A stretch of DNA of 64,000 nucleotides from Bacteroidales bacterium UBA4772 (GCA_002403305.1 DHHM01000006.1:11971-75970), one strand, 5' to 3'. Counted from the first letter of the stretch, positions 26,535 through 37,156 are shown. Notes: a model not told the origin generated them from the letters alone. Program-made: numbers and translations.

Positions 26535-26564
26535 CAAATATAATTTACATTTTTGATTACGCAA
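26535..26564 (-). promoter_or_regulatory. Promoter of the tRNA-Val transcript
   Basis: On the minus strand TTG (26564-26562), 19 bases, then TATATTTG (26542-26535): a near-ideal Bacteroidota promoter. It is 12 bases before the degenerate tRNA copy. The remaining gap to 26830 is AT-rich and shows nothing else convincing. Confidence 0.65.
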
Positions 26565-26830
26565 TGGAGAGTCCGAAAATTGCTTAACCTATAAACAGAG
26601 TTAAAAAAACTGCCTTTACAACCATATTTCATTTCAATTTGTCCTGTTATTAACTCTGTTGATTACGTATTCATGATCAATAATATAACTAATCGAAATT
26701 TATTTATATTAGCTTTTGGTTCTTTTTGACTTTGAGTTAGTTGCAATTTGCAGGCAAAGGGCTGCAATATTAAAGCTCAAATGTTTGATAGATAGTATGA
26801 TATGTGTCCCCTATTCTGATCCAGACTATT

Positions 26831-29800
26831 ATGAAACGCACCTTCCTGTTACCGTTTCTGCTTGCCATTGTCCTGACACTGCCTCCGCTGACGGCTGAAG
26901 CGCAGGTTGGTCCCGGAGGTGTCGGCAGCATCGTCAATACGCAACTGTGGCTCAGATCAGACAGTCTGATAGTCATCCAGCCTCTCTATTTTGTTACCAG
27001 CTGGTATGATCTTTCCGGTCATATGCGTGACTTCGGGCCGGTGGTCATGGGACAGACAGTTCCATCGCTGACCCTTGATGCCGTTAATGGTTATCCCGCT
27101 GTCACCTTCACTGACCAGGGCGGAGTGGGAGGGGACTTCCTCGGGTACAACGGATCACTGGGTATTGCCGGATCCGATGCAGCCACCGTGGTAATTGTTG
27201 CGCGAAACAGCACCGCCGCCGACGAACAGAACGGCGGACTCTATATGGGACAGAAAAATCTCGGGGGAGCCAATGCCGTCAGAAGCTATAACCTTGAATA
27301 TGCTGATGCCATACGTTTCAACGGTCATGACCAGGTGTTCAGTGACGGACACACGGCTGGCGACCTGAAGATAATTTACTATACCAATCCTTCCGGTGCC
27401 TCTGTATCCGGTTATGGGGCCTACCTCAACGGAACACCACTCACAGGAAGCTCATCATCTGGATTTGTGCCTTCACTTGTCTCCAACTTCGCACTGCTCG
27501 GGGCGACGCAGATGAATGCTACTTTTAATCCCGCGGGCTACTTCAACGGAGAGATGATGGAGGTGGTGCTCTTCTCGGGTCAGCTTAACGATGCCGAACG
27601 GGTTGTGTTGCACAATAACCTCGGAGCAAAATACCTGCTTCCCATCGCCGATGACCATTACGCGTGGGAGGTGACTCACTCACACGATGTCACAGGCCTC
27701 GCGGCTTACAACGGCACAACTTTCACCAATGCCTGGTCGACGGGCATGTTGTCGGTCACTTCTCCTGCCGATCTCACCGATGGCGAATATCTTTTCTTCG
27801 GGCATGATAAGGGGGGAGCAAAAACATGGACCACCGATGAGGTGCCTGCTCCCGGTACTTACCGCCTTGCACGGGAGTGGAGGTTTGACGAAACCTCCGA
27901 TGTTGGAACCGTGACCATCAGCATCCCTGCCTCCTCACTGCCGGCTCTTCCAGTTGGTTACCCGATGGTGGGAATAGTTACCGACGATGATGGCGACTTC
28001 ACATCGGGGGCTGTCATGCACCGCCCCACGCTCACGGCCGGAGTATACACCCTTGACCTGAATATCACGGACGGGCAGCACATGGCCATTATCGCCTTCC
28101 GGCCAGAGGTGAACTTTACTGTTGCATCAGACTCAGGCACTGAAGATATCACCAGCGTTACCGTTCAGGCGTACCTTAACTATCCACATACTGCAGATCT
28201 CACGGCAGACTATGCAGCTACCGGCGGTACGGCCACCCTGGGAGTCGATTACAACCTCGCTCCCGGTACCATTACAATTGCATCAGGATCGGTGTCCGGA
28301 TCATTCACCATTAACGTTATCAACGACGCACTTGTTGAGCCTTCCGAGACAATTGTAACCACCCTTTCAAATCCCTCCGCTGAATTGTCGGTTGGCTCCC
28401 AGAGCAGTCATACCTATACCATCCTCAATGACGACTACGTCTATGCCTCCTTCTCCTCAGCCTCGGCCTCAGGAGCGGAAGGCAATGCCTCTGCTCCTGT
28501 CACTTCGCTTGAGATAGTGGTCAGCGGAGGCGTCATCAGCCAGCCCGGGAGCCTTATAGTGATGGTTTCCAATGGCACTGCCTCATCGGCAGACTGGTCG
28601 CAGACCGGCAACATGGTCTCCATCCCGGCAGGTGACTACACCACGCCGGTCTCCATACCTATCCCTGCCTCAGTACTTACCATCATGGGTGATCTCACCG
28701 TTGAACCTGATGAGACGGTGAACCTGAGCATGAATACCTTTGTGACGGTGACTGCAGGCACGGTTGTCAACTCCGTTTACACGATAATTAATGATGACAA
28801 TTCAACAGTGAGTGTAGCTGCTGAAACCCCGACCGTAGATGAGGGTGGACCGGGAGCGGCAGGTACGGGTACATTTGCCTTTACACTCAGCAATCCTGTC
28901 TCGACATCAAGGACAGTTTCCTACACTGTGTCCGGAACAGCAGCACCCGGTGCCGATTTCGTTGTACTTTCCGGGTCGGTTGTGATACCTGCAGGAGCGC
29001 TGACTTACAATCTTACCCTGACTACTGTCGCCGACCTGATTGTTGAAGGCGACGAGACGGTGGTCATAACAATCACTGGTGTCTCAGGGGCGCCTGCCGT
29101 GTCAGTCAACTCAACGCCTGCAGTAATAACCATTGCTGATGATGATGTGCCGGTGATACTTTATTCGCCTGCCGCGGTGAACATGGCTGAGGGGTCCACG
29201 GCTACGGTTGAGGTATGGCTGGAGAGTGCCCCTGCCGCACCGGTTACCATTGACGTTACCACCCTTATGCCGGGACTGCTTAATATTTCTCCTGCAACAC
29301 TGACATTCAACTCATCAAACTATGCCACCCATCAGGTGATAACCCTTCAATCGGTGGAAAATACATCCCTGGGAGACCAGACAGATCACCTGATTCTTTC
29401 TGTGAATGATGCACTCTCGCATGACACTTTTGATCCTCTTCCGGATATAGACATCCCGATCACAATTGTAAATAATGACGTGGCATCAATAGTGGTTAAT
29501 CCTGTCAGTGTAACTGTTGACGAGAACGGAACGGCCACATTCACAGTCTCTCTCTCTGCCGCGCCGGTCTCAGGCAGTGTTACCGTTGACCTGATCAGCA
29601 ATAATACTGACGTTGCCACGATAAATATTACGCAGCTGACATTCACCACGGTCAACTACAATGTTCCTCAGACCATCACGGTTACGGGGGTCAACAACAA
29701 CACCGTGCCCGATGCATCAACCACCATCTCTCTTGCTGTCAATGATGCGCTGTCAGATGACGGTTATGACGGTGTGACAGCAGTTGTCAGTGTCAATGTC

Positions 29801-32110
29801 ACGAATGATGACCTGGCAGGCTTTGTTGTCAACCCTCTCTCACTGACTATCAACGAAGGGGGGCCGGCAGGGCAGTTCACCATAGTGCTGACAGCCCAGC
29901 CCGTCGCAGACGTGGTGTTTGACCTTGTAAATGCAGCACCTGTGCATACTACCCATCTCCCGCAGGTGACCTTTACCTCAGCAAACTGGAACATACCCTT
30001 AGTAGTCACCGTCACGGCCGTTGAGGATGCCCTTGATGCGGACCGAACTGACATCATTGCCGTGACCGTGAACCAGGCTCTTTCCGATAACAGTTTTGAC
30101 GGCCTGGCTGCACAGAATGTCACTGTCAATATTGAGGACGATGATCCTCCTGTTATCACCGGATGTCCCGCGGATATCACCGTAAGCAATGACCCGGGCA
30201 CCTGTTCGGCTGTCGTAAGCTGGACAGCTCCGGTCTCCACCGCAGCCATGGTATCGACTCATCTCCCCGGCTCAGCCTTACCGGTGGGAGTGACCACGGT
30301 GACTTACACATCCACTGACGACGACGGACTGGTTTCGATATGTTCATTTGATGTCACCGTCAATGATACCGAGCCTCCGGTCGTGGTCTGTGCCGATGCA
30401 TCCGTCACTCTGGACGCGACTGGCAATGCTTCTATAGTTGCTGCTGATGTTCTTGCCGGTGCTCCGACAGACAACTGTGCCGTAGCATCAGTGACGCTGA
30501 GCCAGTCGTCATTCACATGTGCAGACCTGGGCAGTGTTACTGTCACTGTCACTGTCACCGATGCCAGCGGCAACACAGCCACATGTGATGCCACGGTGAC
30601 TGTCAGTGATCCGTCACCTGCACCCTTTGATGCCGGTCCTGATGCCGCCCTCTGCAGCTCTGAGACCGGATACCAGGTCACCGGGGCCTTCCACACCGGT
30701 GGTTCCGTCAGCTGGTACAGCAGCGGTGACGGTACCTTTGACGACCTCACGGCAGACAATCCCTACTATACCTTCGGTCCTGCCGATTATACAGCCGGAA
30801 CCGTCACCCTGACAATGGAGGTTACCGGAGCAGGCTCATGCGGGACGGTCACTGACGAGGCAGTCATTACGCTACATCCTCTGCCTGTGGTACAGGTTAT
30901 GCAGCATGATGACATCAGCTGCACCGGACTGTCCGACGGTGAGATAGTATTGAGTGCGACCGGCAGTGCGGATCCGTACGCTTTCAGTATCGACGGTGCC
31001 CCGTTTCATGCGTCGGGCTCGTTCACCGGACTTACGGCCGCGACTTACTATTTTGAGGTCATGGATGCGAACGGATGCATCACCGATACCAGCCTGACTG
31101 TCATTGAGCCTCTGCCATTTACGGCTACCCTTGACAGCTCAGGGAATGTCACATGCCACGGTGCCGGCGATGGTGCAGTCTATACCACACTCACCGGAGG
31201 GACGGCACCATACAGTATAATCTGGACGGGTCCTGACGGCTTCACAGCCTCATCGGCTGACATAGAAGGACTTGCCGGGGGTATCTATGAGGTAACGGTT
31301 ACTGACCTAAACGGATGCGCCACATTTAATTTCACACGGGAGATCACCGAGCCTGACGCTATGGCGATAACGGGAGTCACCCTCTCTGATTTCGGAGGGT
31401 TTGGTGTTTCCTGCCCCGAATCATATGATGGTTCTGTCGCTGTAACGGTAGCAGGTGGCACCCCGCCCCTGGTGTTGTCCTGGAGCGGTCCCGGTGGATT
31501 TACCTCCGATGCAGATGCCATCTCCTTCCTGCCGGCAGGTACTTACACACTCACCATCACCGATGGCAACGGTTGTGTGATGACCTCAGAGTACACTCTT
31601 TCTGCACCTGCAGCAATGAATATCACTGCTGAGACGGTGCCTGCTTCCTGTCCGGATACACGCGACGGAACCATTGATCTTACGGTTACCGGAGGGGCAG
31701 GAGAGCTTATCTTCCTGTGGAGTGACGGCATCACCTCAGCTGACCGCAGCGGATTGCTGTCAGGTGATTACACCGTAGCTGTGACCGATGCCAACGGATG
31801 TTTGCAGCAACAGACTGTGACGGTTGGGGTGGCAGGCGTTGATTGCCTTACGGTATACGAGATAATAACACCCAACGGTGACGGCAGCAATGATACCTGG
31901 AGGATCAGGAACGCCGGCCTCTACCCGGATGCCGAGGTGTTCGTCTATACCCGCTGGGGCAAGCTGGTCTATAACAGCAGAAACCTGGCAGATGAGTGGG
32001 ATGGAAGATACAACGGCAAGCTGCTTCCCAATGACTCGTATCACTATGTCATTCACCTGAATGACGGTTCAGAACCGCGGACAGGAGTAATCACGATAAT
32101 CAGCAAATAA
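26831..32110 (+). CDS. Giant secreted adhesin with Calx-beta, HYR and SprB-like repeats and gliding-type C-terminus
   Basis: 1,759-residue surface protein. The signal peptide MKRTFLLPFLLAIVLTLPPL favours the ATG at 26831 over one at 26804. A LamG-like domain (about 40-270) is followed by three Calx-beta-like repeats ending in NDD or DDD (about 423-775) and three related beta repeats (about 778-1105). Next come an HYR domain (about 1106-1185), an Ig-like segment with DNCAVASVTLSQ, and four SprB-type repeats (about 1350-1670). The end (from about 1676, ITPNGDGSNDTWRIRNAG) is the gliding motility-associated C-terminal domain used for type IX secretion. Adjacent PorP/SprF supports this. Likely an adhesin or gliding-related filament; the ligand is unknown. 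Confidence 0.88.
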   Translation: MKRTFLLPFLLAIVLTLPPLTAEAQVGPGGVGSIVNTQLWLRSDSLIVIQPLYFVTSWYDLSGHMRDFGPVVMGQTVPSLTLDAVNGYPAVTFTDQGGVGGDFLGYNGSLGIAGSDAATVVIVARNSTAADEQNGGLYMGQKNLGGANAVRSYNLEYADAIRFNGHDQVFSDGHTAGDLKIIYYTNPSGASVSGYGAYLNGTPLTGSSSSGFVPSLVSNFALLGATQMNATFNPAGYFNGEMMEVVLFSGQLNDAERVVLHNNLGAKYLLPIADDHYAWEVTHSHDVTGLAAYNGTTFTNAWSTGMLSVTSPADLTDGEYLFFGHDKGGAKTWTTDEVPAPGTYRLAREWRFDETSDVGTVTISIPASSLPALPVGYPMVGIVTDDDGDFTSGAVMHRPTLTAGVYTLDLNITDGQHMAIIAFRPEVNFTVASDSGTEDITSVTVQAYLNYPHTADLTADYAATGGTATLGVDYNLAPGTITIASGSVSGSFTINVINDALVEPSETIVTTLSNPSAELSVGSQSSHTYTILNDDYVYASFSSASASGAEGNASAPVTSLEIVVSGGVISQPGSLIVMVSNGTASSADWSQTGNMVSIPAGDYTTPVSIPIPASVLTIMGDLTVEPDETVNLSMNTFVTVTAGTVVNSVYTIINDDNSTVSVAAETPTVDEGGPGAAGTGTFAFTLSNPVSTSRTVSYTVSGTAAPGADFVVLSGSVVIPAGALTYNLTLTTVADLIVEGDETVVITITGVSGAPAVSVNSTPAVITIADDDVPVILYSPAAVNMAEGSTATVEVWLESAPAAPVTIDVTTLMPGLLNISPATLTFNSSNYATHQVITLQSVENTSLGDQTDHLILSVNDALSHDTFDPLPDIDIPITIVNNDVASIVVNPVSVTVDENGTATFTVSLSAAPVSGSVTVDLISNNTDVATINITQLTFTTVNYNVPQTITVTGVNNNTVPDASTTISLAVNDALSDDGYDGVTAVVSVNVTNDDLAGFVVNPLSLTINEGGPAGQFTIVLTAQPVADVVFDLVNAAPVHTTHLPQVTFTSANWNIPLVVTVTAVEDALDADRTDIIAVTVNQALSDNSFDGLAAQNVTVNIEDDDPPVITGCPADITVSNDPGTCSAVVSWTAPVSTAAMVSTHLPGSALPVGVTTVTYTSTDDDGLVSICSFDVTVNDTEPPVVVCADASVTLDATGNASIVAADVLAGAPTDNCAVASVTLSQSSFTCADLGSVTVTVTVTDASGNTATCDATVTVSDPSPAPFDAGPDAALCSSETGYQVTGAFHTGGSVSWYSSGDGTFDDLTADNPYYTFGPADYTAGTVTLTMEVTGAGSCGTVTDEAVITLHPLPVVQVMQHDDISCTGLSDGEIVLSATGSADPYAFSIDGAPFHASGSFTGLTAATYYFEVMDANGCITDTSLTVIEPLPFTATLDSSGNVTCHGAGDGAVYTTLTGGTAPYSIIWTGPDGFTASSADIEGLAGGIYEVTVTDLNGCATFNFTREITEPDAMAITGVTLSDFGGFGVSCPESYDGSVAVTVAGGTPPLVLSWSGPGGFTSDADAISFLPAGTYTLTITDGNGCVMTSEYTLSAPAAMNITAETVPASCPDTRDGTIDLTVTGGAGELIFLWSDGITSADRSGLLSGDYTVAVTDANGCLQQQTVTVGVAGVDCLTVYEIITPNGDGSNDTWRIRNAGLYPDAEVFVYTRWGKLVYNSRNLADEWDGRYNGKLLPNDSYHYVIHLNDGSEPRTGVITIISK

Positions 32111-32129
32111 AACTAAACCGGAAGGAGAC

Positions 32130-33119
32130 ATGACACGACTGAAGATTATAACAGTGATTGGCCTTCTGGCATTCATGCCGGTGTTGTCAGGGCAGCAGTT
32201 CCCCATGTACAGTCAGTATATAATGAACGGCTTCCTCCTCAATCCCTCATATGCCGGCAGCGACTACTACACCACCTTCGGCCTTACCGTCCGTGAGCAG
32301 TGGATGAGTTTTCCCGAAGCGCCAAGCACATATGCTGCATCCTTCCAGACCCGGATACTGAATGACAGCTACATCACAAAGTCGACTGCTGTCAGGAAGA
32401 AGATAAACAGACCCACCAGGGGTGGCAGGGTAGGCCTGGGAGGATACCTCTTCTCGGATCATAACGGGATAATGCACAGGACGGGATTGCAGATGGCATA
32501 TGCCTATCATCTGCCCCTGGCAAATGAGCAGCAGCTGTCATTTGGGCTGTCGCTCAGTGCCTACCAGTATTTTGTTGACATCAGCGGTGCCCTGATGCCA
32601 CCGGATGTTAATGACGAGTTGCTGAACAACTATGATCAGGTTGTATATATTCCGGATGCCAACTTTGGTATAAGCTATATGACGAGAAGATACTATGCAG
32701 GTTTTTCGATGACCAATCTCTTCAGGGGAGCCCTGATGATCGGCAACGGAAGCGAGAACGGCCGCTCTCAGCTGGGACATTATTTCCTCACAGGAGGGAT
32801 GAGATTCTATGCCGGATCCGATTGGATCATCGAGCCGTCAGTAATGCTGAAATCGTCCGACATGGTTTTTAAATCGGCCCAGATGGATATCACTGCCAGG
32901 GTCTATTACAGGGAGGACTACTGGCTTGGCCTCTCATACCGGACAGAGGATGCTGTTGTTCTTATGGCCGGGTTGAAGGTTGACAGGTTCTATCTCGGAT
33001 ATGCATTTGACTTCACACTTTCGGAGATACGCAGTTATACCTACGGTACCCACGAGCTGACGGTTCTGGCACGCTTTGGAGACAATCCGAGGAGGTACAG
33101 GTGGATCAACAGGTACTGA
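32130..33119 (+). CDS. PorP/SprF family type IX secretion outer membrane protein
   Basis: 329-residue predicted outer-membrane beta-barrel with signal peptide. The start region QFPMYSQYIMNGFLLNPSYA and the following WMSFPEAPSTY are hallmarks of PorP/SprF proteins. Such proteins pair with large gliding-CTD substrates and are needed for their attachment or secretion. It lies 19 bases after the giant adhesin gene, so it is very probably that protein's dedicated partner. Its end overlaps the next gene by 19 bases. Confidence 0.9.
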   Translation: MTRLKIITVIGLLAFMPVLSGQQFPMYSQYIMNGFLLNPSYAGSDYYTTFGLTVREQWMSFPEAPSTYAASFQTRILNDSYITKSTAVRKKINRPTRGGRVGLGGYLFSDHNGIMHRTGLQMAYAYHLPLANEQQLSFGLSLSAYQYFVDISGALMPPDVNDELLNNYDQVVYIPDANFGISYMTRRYYAGFSMTNLFRGALMIGNGSENGRSQLGHYFLTGGMRFYAGSDWIIEPSVMLKSSDMVFKSAQMDITARVYYREDYWLGLSYRTEDAVVLMAGLKVDRFYLGYAFDFTLSEIRSYTYGTHELTVLARFGDNPRRYRWINRY

Positions 33120-34504
33120 TACGGCAGATCATACTGTCATTTCTAATCGTCGCCGGCTGCCTTGCCTGCGACCCTCTTGCCAATCCTGTTTCCGGGAGAA
33201 TTGAATTTTCTTCTGACACACTCTCTTTTGATACGGTTTTTTCAGGCGTGGGCTCGGCCACAAAGGAGTTCAGGGCGATTAATCGCGGTAAGGAGCCGCT
33301 CCTTATTGACCGCATCTGGCTGGCAGGAGGAGAGGCATCACCCTTCAGACTGAATATCAACGGAGTACCATCGACAGAGATGGATGATCTGCTCCTGGCA
33401 CAGGGCGACAGCCTCTTTGTCTTCGTGGAGGTCACAGTTGATCCTACGGGAGAAGAGAGTCCTGTCGCCGTCATTGACTCAGTGGTCTTTATGTCGGGAA
33501 GCTATGTCAGCCGTGTAATTCTTGAAGCCTGGGGCCAGGAGATCAGGCTTGTCGAAGGCGATGTTTACGGCAATGTCACCTGGACAGAAGGCAGGCCGTA
33601 CGTCATCAGGGGCAGTCTTTTCGTCGACACTGCCGCGGTGCTGACCATGGAACCGGGCACCAGGGTGTATTTCCATTATGATGCAGGCATGACCGTTGCA
33701 GGCACTCTACGGGCCCAGGGAACGGCGGAAAAACCGGTATTGCTGGCTACGGACAGGATCGAGCAGGAGTATACTGATGTTCCCGGACGGTGGAAAGGGA
33801 TACTCTTCCTCGACTGCAGCAGGGGTAACGGACTGCATTTCACAGAGGTAAGGAACGCGGCTGTGGCCGTGAGGATTTCAGGCAGGGAGGGTTCGCTGCC
33901 CGATGTGGCGCTTGACGGCGCCAGACTCATGCACAACTCCGTAGCCTCGCTGGTAGCCCGGCATGCCGATGTGTCAGCCGTTAACTCCCTCTTTGCCCAC
34001 ACCGGGTTTAGCACAGTATCTCTTGCCGGGGGAGGCAGTGGCAGCTTCATACACTGCACCGTGATGAACAGATGGGAATACGGTTACCGTACAGAGCCGG
34101 CAATGTTCATAGGTCTCGACGACGGAACACTGCCTGAGGTTACGGTGCTCAATTCAGTCATATCCGGTACCCTGAACAACGAGGTCACCATTGACGCCAG
34201 CGCGACTGAGGCAGCCGGCAGCTTCAGGGCTGACAGCTCGATGATAAGGGTGGACACCCTGGCTGCTGACTGGTATACCTCACCTCTATTCAGGGATGTG
34301 TTTACCACCGGAACGTTGCGTTTTATTGATGAAGCTGCATGGGATTACCGGCCTGACACCCTGTCGCCGTTACTTGATATCGCAGGCAGGGAGGAGGCTG
34401 CTGCATGGCCGTATGACATCCGGCAGAAGCCTCGTCCCTCTGGCAACGGACCGGATATGGGAGCCTACGAGAGACAACCGGGAGAAAAGAGACCGGAAAA
34501 GTGA
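33101..34504 (+). CDS. Right-handed beta-helix lipoprotein
   Basis: 467-residue lipoprotein with lipobox LIVAGC (Cys20). Residues about 30-140 form an immunoglobulin-like beta domain (SDTLSFDTVFSGVGSATKEF). Residues about 155-430 read as a right-handed parallel beta-helix with VxGTLRAQGTAEKPVLL and RWKGILFLDCSRGNGL turns. The GTG at 33101 has a good GGAGG six bases upstream, unusual here and the reason for this start. It probably sits in the outer membrane as part of the adhesin export cluster. Its exact role is unknown. Confidence 0.78.
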   Translation: MDQQVLIRQIILSFLIVAGCLACDPLANPVSGRIEFSSDTLSFDTVFSGVGSATKEFRAINRGKEPLLIDRIWLAGGEASPFRLNINGVPSTEMDDLLLAQGDSLFVFVEVTVDPTGEESPVAVIDSVVFMSGSYVSRVILEAWGQEIRLVEGDVYGNVTWTEGRPYVIRGSLFVDTAAVLTMEPGTRVYFHYDAGMTVAGTLRAQGTAEKPVLLATDRIEQEYTDVPGRWKGILFLDCSRGNGLHFTEVRNAAVAVRISGREGSLPDVALDGARLMHNSVASLVARHADVSAVNSLFAHTGFSTVSLAGGGSGSFIHCTVMNRWEYGYRTEPAMFIGLDDGTLPEVTVLNSVISGTLNNEVTIDASATEAAGSFRADSSMIRVDTLAADWYTSPLFRDVFTTGTLRFIDEAAWDYRPDTLSPLLDIAGREEAAAWPYDIRQKPRPSGNGPDMGAYERQPGEKRPEK

Positions 34505-34521
34505 GACTCTAATCCTGAGAT

Positions 34522-35529
34522 ATGAGGGCTGCGATAATAATCTTGCTGATAGTGGCTGCTTTGCCTCATGCCCGGGCCCAGGAGTTCAGCGTCATGTTCT
34601 ATAACGTAGAAAACCTCTTTGACACTTCCGATGACACAACCAGGAATGACGATGAGTTTCTGCCTAGCGGTAGCCGGCGCTGGACAGGCACCCGGTACCG
34701 GAAGAAGATAGCAGGAGTGTCAAGGGTCATCGCCGCAGCAGGGGAGTGGGAGTTGCCGGCAGTGATAGGTATGTGCGAGGTGGAGAACGAAAAGGTGGTA
34801 AAGGATCTGGCATACAGCACTCTGCTCTCGGCAGGCAATTACGGGATAGTCCACCGCGAGTCACCCGATCCCCGGGGCATTGACCTGGCTCTGCTCTTCC
34901 GCCGGGAGATGTTCAGGATCGAAGCAGTCAGATCATGGGTGCCGGAGAGGAGTGAAGACTCTCGCTGGGAATCCAGAAACCTGCTTTATGTGAAGATGAT
35001 CATGGATGACGACACGCTTCACGTAATCCTGTGCCACCTCCCATCCAGAAGGGGAGGGGTGCTGGCAGCGGAGAAGCTGAGGGAGGAGATGGCAGAGCTG
35101 GTCAGGTTCAAGACAGACTCTGTCAGGAACGCCTCTGCCGATGCTTCAGTGATTGTAATGGGCGATTTCAACGCACGGCCCGATGATAAAATAATGACAG
35201 AGATGGCAGGAGATGAGCTGCTTGTGAATGCAGCAAAGGGGCTCTCTGCCGGTGGAGAGGGGTCATACCGTTTCCAGGGCACCTGGGAGGTGATTGACCA
35301 GATTCTGATGACAACTGCAATGACCGACGGCAGCGGGTCATTCATGGCTGAACCGGGATCATTCAGGAGTGTCTCCGCTCCCTTCATGCTTACTGTCGAC
35401 CCAGATTATCCGGGGAAGAAGCCCTTTGCCACATACGGCGGTTTCAGATGGGCAGGAGGATATTCGGATCACCTGCCGGTGATGATAACAGTGAGACGCC
35501 GGATGGGTGCCTCGAGGGACCCTGAATGA
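34522..35529 (+). CDS. Secreted endonuclease/exonuclease/phosphatase family protein
   Basis: 335 residues with signal peptide (AALPHARAQ) and the EEP fold: metal-site FYNVENLFD, CEVENEKV, GIDLALLFR, the DFNARPDD loop with catalytic Asp and Asn, and the late GGYSDHLPVM with the essential SDH. All active-site motifs are present, so it is likely an active exported nuclease or phosphodiesterase. The gene begins 17 bases after the beta-helix lipoprotein and closes the cluster. The substrate cannot be told. Confidence 0.85.
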   Translation: MRAAIIILLIVAALPHARAQEFSVMFYNVENLFDTSDDTTRNDDEFLPSGSRRWTGTRYRKKIAGVSRVIAAAGEWELPAVIGMCEVENEKVVKDLAYSTLLSAGNYGIVHRESPDPRGIDLALLFRREMFRIEAVRSWVPERSEDSRWESRNLLYVKMIMDDDTLHVILCHLPSRRGGVLAAEKLREEMAELVRFKTDSVRNASADASVIVMGDFNARPDDKIMTEMAGDELLVNAAKGLSAGGEGSYRFQGTWEVIDQILMTTAMTDGSGSFMAEPGSFRSVSAPFMLTVDPDYPGKKPFATYGGFRWAGGYSDHLPVMITVRRRMGASRDPE

Positions 35530-35592
35530 TCTCTGAAGTATCGTCGATATTCACTGTTTTTGCAGGAGAGATCTCTGAGATTCCGGCGGTGC

Positions 35593-37005
35593 TTACCGTG
35601 GTTCCAGGCCGAGCTCCCTGCCCTTTTGGATCATGAACTCCCTGGCGGCCTTGTGATCATTGGGAATCACGCCGTCAAGGATAGCCTCCTTTATGGCGCT
35701 TTTTATCACCCCGACCATCGGCCCGGGTGGTATGCCGAAAACCTCGATGATCTCATCACCGTGCACAGGGGGCTGGAAGGTCCTGACCGCATCCTTCTCC
35801 TCTATCTCACGCAGCTTCCTGCGTACCAGGGCGAAGTTGTCACGGTGCTTCTGCACCTTCATCCTGTTCCCCGAGGTGATATCTGCCTCACATAGCAGCA
35901 TGAGATCGTCAATGTCATCGCCGGCTTCGAACAGCAGCCTTCTGACAGCTGAGTCGGTGACCTCATCCTGAACGAGGGCAATCGGCCTGAGATGCAGTCC
36001 CACCAGCTTTTTGACGTACTTCATCCTGTCGTTGAGAGGCAGCTTCAGTCGTTTGAATATGTCAGGCACCATCTTCGCACCGAGAAACTCATGCCCGTGG
36101 AAGGTCCACCCGGTTCCGGGAACAAACTTTTTGGTAAGAGGCTTTGCGACATCATGGAGCAGGGCTGCCCAGCGAAGCCACAGGTCATCACTCTTCTCCG
36201 CGGTGTTGTCCAATACCTTCAGAGTATGATGAAAGTTATCCTTATGACCTTTGCCATCCTTATCCTCAACCCCCTTTAGTTTTGAGATCTCGGGAAGGAT
36301 AAGAGGAAGGAGTCCTGTCTGATCGAGTAACAGAAATCCGTCTGAAGGGGTTGCGGCCGCCATGATCTTGTTTAGCTCGGTGGTAATCCTCTCTGCTGAC
36401 ACAATACTCATCCTGTTCGCATTGCGTGTGATGGATGCCAGTGTACCCTCTTCGATCCGGAAGCCAAGCCGGGCCGCAAACCTGACTGCCCTCATCATCC
36501 TGAGGGGATCATCGCTAAAGGTGGTGTCAGGATCAAGAGGGGTGCGTATAATACCATTACGGATATCCTCAATGCCTCCGAAAGGATCGAGCACCTCACC
36601 GGGATTAGCTTTGTTAAGGCTTATTGCAAGAGCGTTGATTGTGAAATCGCGCCTGTTCTGGTCATCCTCAAGGCTTCCGGGAGTGACTGAAGGTTTACGC
36701 GAGTCCGCTGAGTATGATTCCTTCCTTGCACCCACAAACTCAATGTCATAGTTCTGGTACCGGAACATGGCAGTCCCGAATGTCTTGAAGACGGTAACCC
36801 TGATGTCTCTGCTTATCTCACGGGCCACGGTTCGCGCCATTGCCGGTCCGTCACCGAGAACGACTATATCAATATCCTTGTCGGGGTGTTCCCTGCCCAT
36901 GATATAATCGCGCACAAAGCCGCCTATGACGTATGCCTCGACCTGCTCCCTGTCGGCTACCAGTGCTATAACCTCAAAAATCCTGTCATCAGGGAAGATG
37001 TTCAT
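35593..37005 (-). CDS. Poly(A) polymerase/tRNA nucleotidyltransferase family protein with HD domain
   Basis: 470-residue class II nucleotidyltransferase. Gly28-Gly29 and VRDYIMG are followed by catalytic Asp44 and Asp46 (DKDIDIVVLG). An RRDFTINAL helix, an RA-type binding helix (GFRIEEGTLASI) and an HD phosphohydrolase domain (ALLHDVAKP) complete the normal Bacteroidota architecture for a CCA-adding enzyme. It is monocistronic and convergent with the EEP gene. CCA addition fits, because the tRNA genes in this window lack encoded CCA. Confidence 0.88.
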   Translation of the reverse strand: MNIFPDDRIFEVIALVADREQVEAYVIGGFVRDYIMGREHPDKDIDIVVLGDGPAMARTVAREISRDIRVTVFKTFGTAMFRYQNYDIEFVGARKESYSADSRKPSVTPGSLEDDQNRRDFTINALAISLNKANPGEVLDPFGGIEDIRNGIIRTPLDPDTTFSDDPLRMMRAVRFAARLGFRIEEGTLASITRNANRMSIVSAERITTELNKIMAAATPSDGFLLLDQTGLLPLILPEISKLKGVEDKDGKGHKDNFHHTLKVLDNTAEKSDDLWLRWAALLHDVAKPLTKKFVPGTGWTFHGHEFLGAKMVPDIFKRLKLPLNDRMKYVKKLVGLHLRPIALVQDEVTDSAVRRLLFEAGDDIDDLMLLCEADITSGNRMKVQKHRDNFALVRRKLREIEEKDAVRTFQPPVHGDEIIEVFGIPPGPMVGVIKSAIKEAILDGVIPNDHKAAREFMIQKGRELGLEPR

Positions 37006-37156
37006 ATATTATGCATGACAATTTAACCGTAAACCGTGACAAAATTACAATTTATAGCCTAACTTGTAGAAAAATTACTCCGTCGGGCCTCACGGCACAA
37101 CAATTGCATCTCTGAACATAATTCATAAAAATCTGTTAAACAATAAAAAATAAGAT

